A stretch of 29,364 bases of DNA from Gammaproteobacteria bacterium. Lineage in GTDB: Bacteria; Pseudomonadota; Gammaproteobacteria; Steroidobacterales; Steroidobacteraceae. The DNA is taken from positions 41,248 through 70,611 of the forward strand of contig VBNP01000025.1 in assembly GCA_005877965.1 (NCBI GenBank), written 5' to 3'. The position numbers and the translations under genes were made by a program. Within the stretch, counting starts at the first letter, position 1. Each line of letters begins with the position of its first letter. The notes beneath the pieces are model-generated. The model made no database searches. It was not told the DNA's origin and saw only the letters and a program-made list of their open reading frames with translations. Shown here piece after piece: positions 29,179 to 29,364 of this stretch.

Positions 29179-29364
29179 ATGAAGCACGGCAGCATATTAG
29201 TCACCGGCGGCGCGGGCTACATCGGCAGTCACGTGGCCCTGCAATTGCGCGCGCGCGGCGAACGGGTGGTGATCCTGGATGACCTGTCGCGCGGCTTTCG
29301 CCAGGCGGCGCTCGACACTCCCCTCATCGTCGGTGAGGTCGGTGACCGCGAGCGGGTGCGCGGC
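29179..29364 (+). CDS. galE: UDP-glucose 4-epimerase (3'-partial)
   Basis: The first 62 codons run off the right edge. The N-terminus SILVTGGAGYIGSHVALQL is the Rossmann NAD-binding GxxGxxG motif of GalE, followed by ARGERVVILDDLSRGF, where the Asp-Asp at the end of beta-2 and the LSRG stretch are typical of UDP-glucose 4-epimerases. It interconverts UDP-glucose and UDP-galactose for envelope polysaccharides. Other extended-SDR sugar epimerases cannot be excluded from 62 residues. ATG at 29179; a TATCAT at 29165-29170 could be its -10 box, which would give a nearly leaderless transcript. Confidence 0.85.
   Translation, partial: MKHGSILVTGGAGYIGSHVALQLRARGERVVILDDLSRGFRQAALDTPLIVGEVGDRERVRG

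Overview
The window is gene-dense, about two-thirds G+C by eye, with short intergenic gaps and many 4-bp stop/start overlaps. The gene set (PAS-GAF-GGDEF-EAL protein, hybrid kinases, SrkA, CrcB/DUF190, PsiF, DUF885 and M28 exported hydrolases, an aminocarboxymuconate-degrading module) fits a free-living high-GC gammaproteobacterium of the Steroidobacterales/Xanthomonadales kind. This is inference from gene content; no rRNA or other phylogenetic marker is present. No tRNA, rRNA, CRISPR array, IS element or phage gene was seen.

Layout. 1-523: end of a coiled-coil membrane-anchored protein (+). 533-7741 (-): two histidine kinase genes in tandem, one of them a very large soluble multi-HAMP hybrid kinase (group III/Nik1-like) that is frameshifted in this sequence at 6550/6551. 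8182-8916 (+): class I methyltransferase. 8936-10683 (-): translationally coupled Fe(II)/2-oxoglutarate oxygenase and HD-domain diiron-type oxygenase, resembling the organophosphonate-degrading TmpA/TmpB pair. 10839-11939 (+): Tat-exported HisC-like aminotransferase, convergent with a dimethylarginine-hydrolase-like gene (11926-12708, -). 12760-13152 (+): shortened DUF4252 protein. 13155-17167 (-): operon for three consecutive steps of 2-amino-3-carboxymuconate semialdehyde catabolism (AMS dehydrogenase, 2-aminomuconate deaminase, ACMS decarboxylase) plus a LysR regulator. 17317-20042 (-): GFA-type protein, PsiF-repeat protein, DUF885 lipoprotein. 20115-20827 (+): fluoride channel crcB overlapping a DUF190 gene. 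20869-23678 (-): M28 peptidase, crotonase-family isomerase-like protein and PaaY-like hexapeptide protein in one operon. 23763-29169 (-): a 1208-residue c-di-GMP signalling protein, an unknown lipoprotein and stress kinase SrkA, with galE starting head-to-head at the right edge.

Main points for a second look. (1) The 29-bp loss that splits the giant kinase gene lies exactly at the end of a 144-bp perfect internal repeat, which suggests either recombination within the HAMP array or an assembly error. (2) Two other genes (DUF4252 and PaaY-like) appear to lack in-frame interior segments. (3) The oxygenase pair is TmpA/TmpB-like but has no phosphonate genes around it, and the HD partner lacks the Tyr/Glu pair I recall for PhnZ. 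(4) A HisC-like aminotransferase carries a twin-arginine signal. (5) A crotonase lacks both hydratase glutamates but has an isomerase-type Glu.
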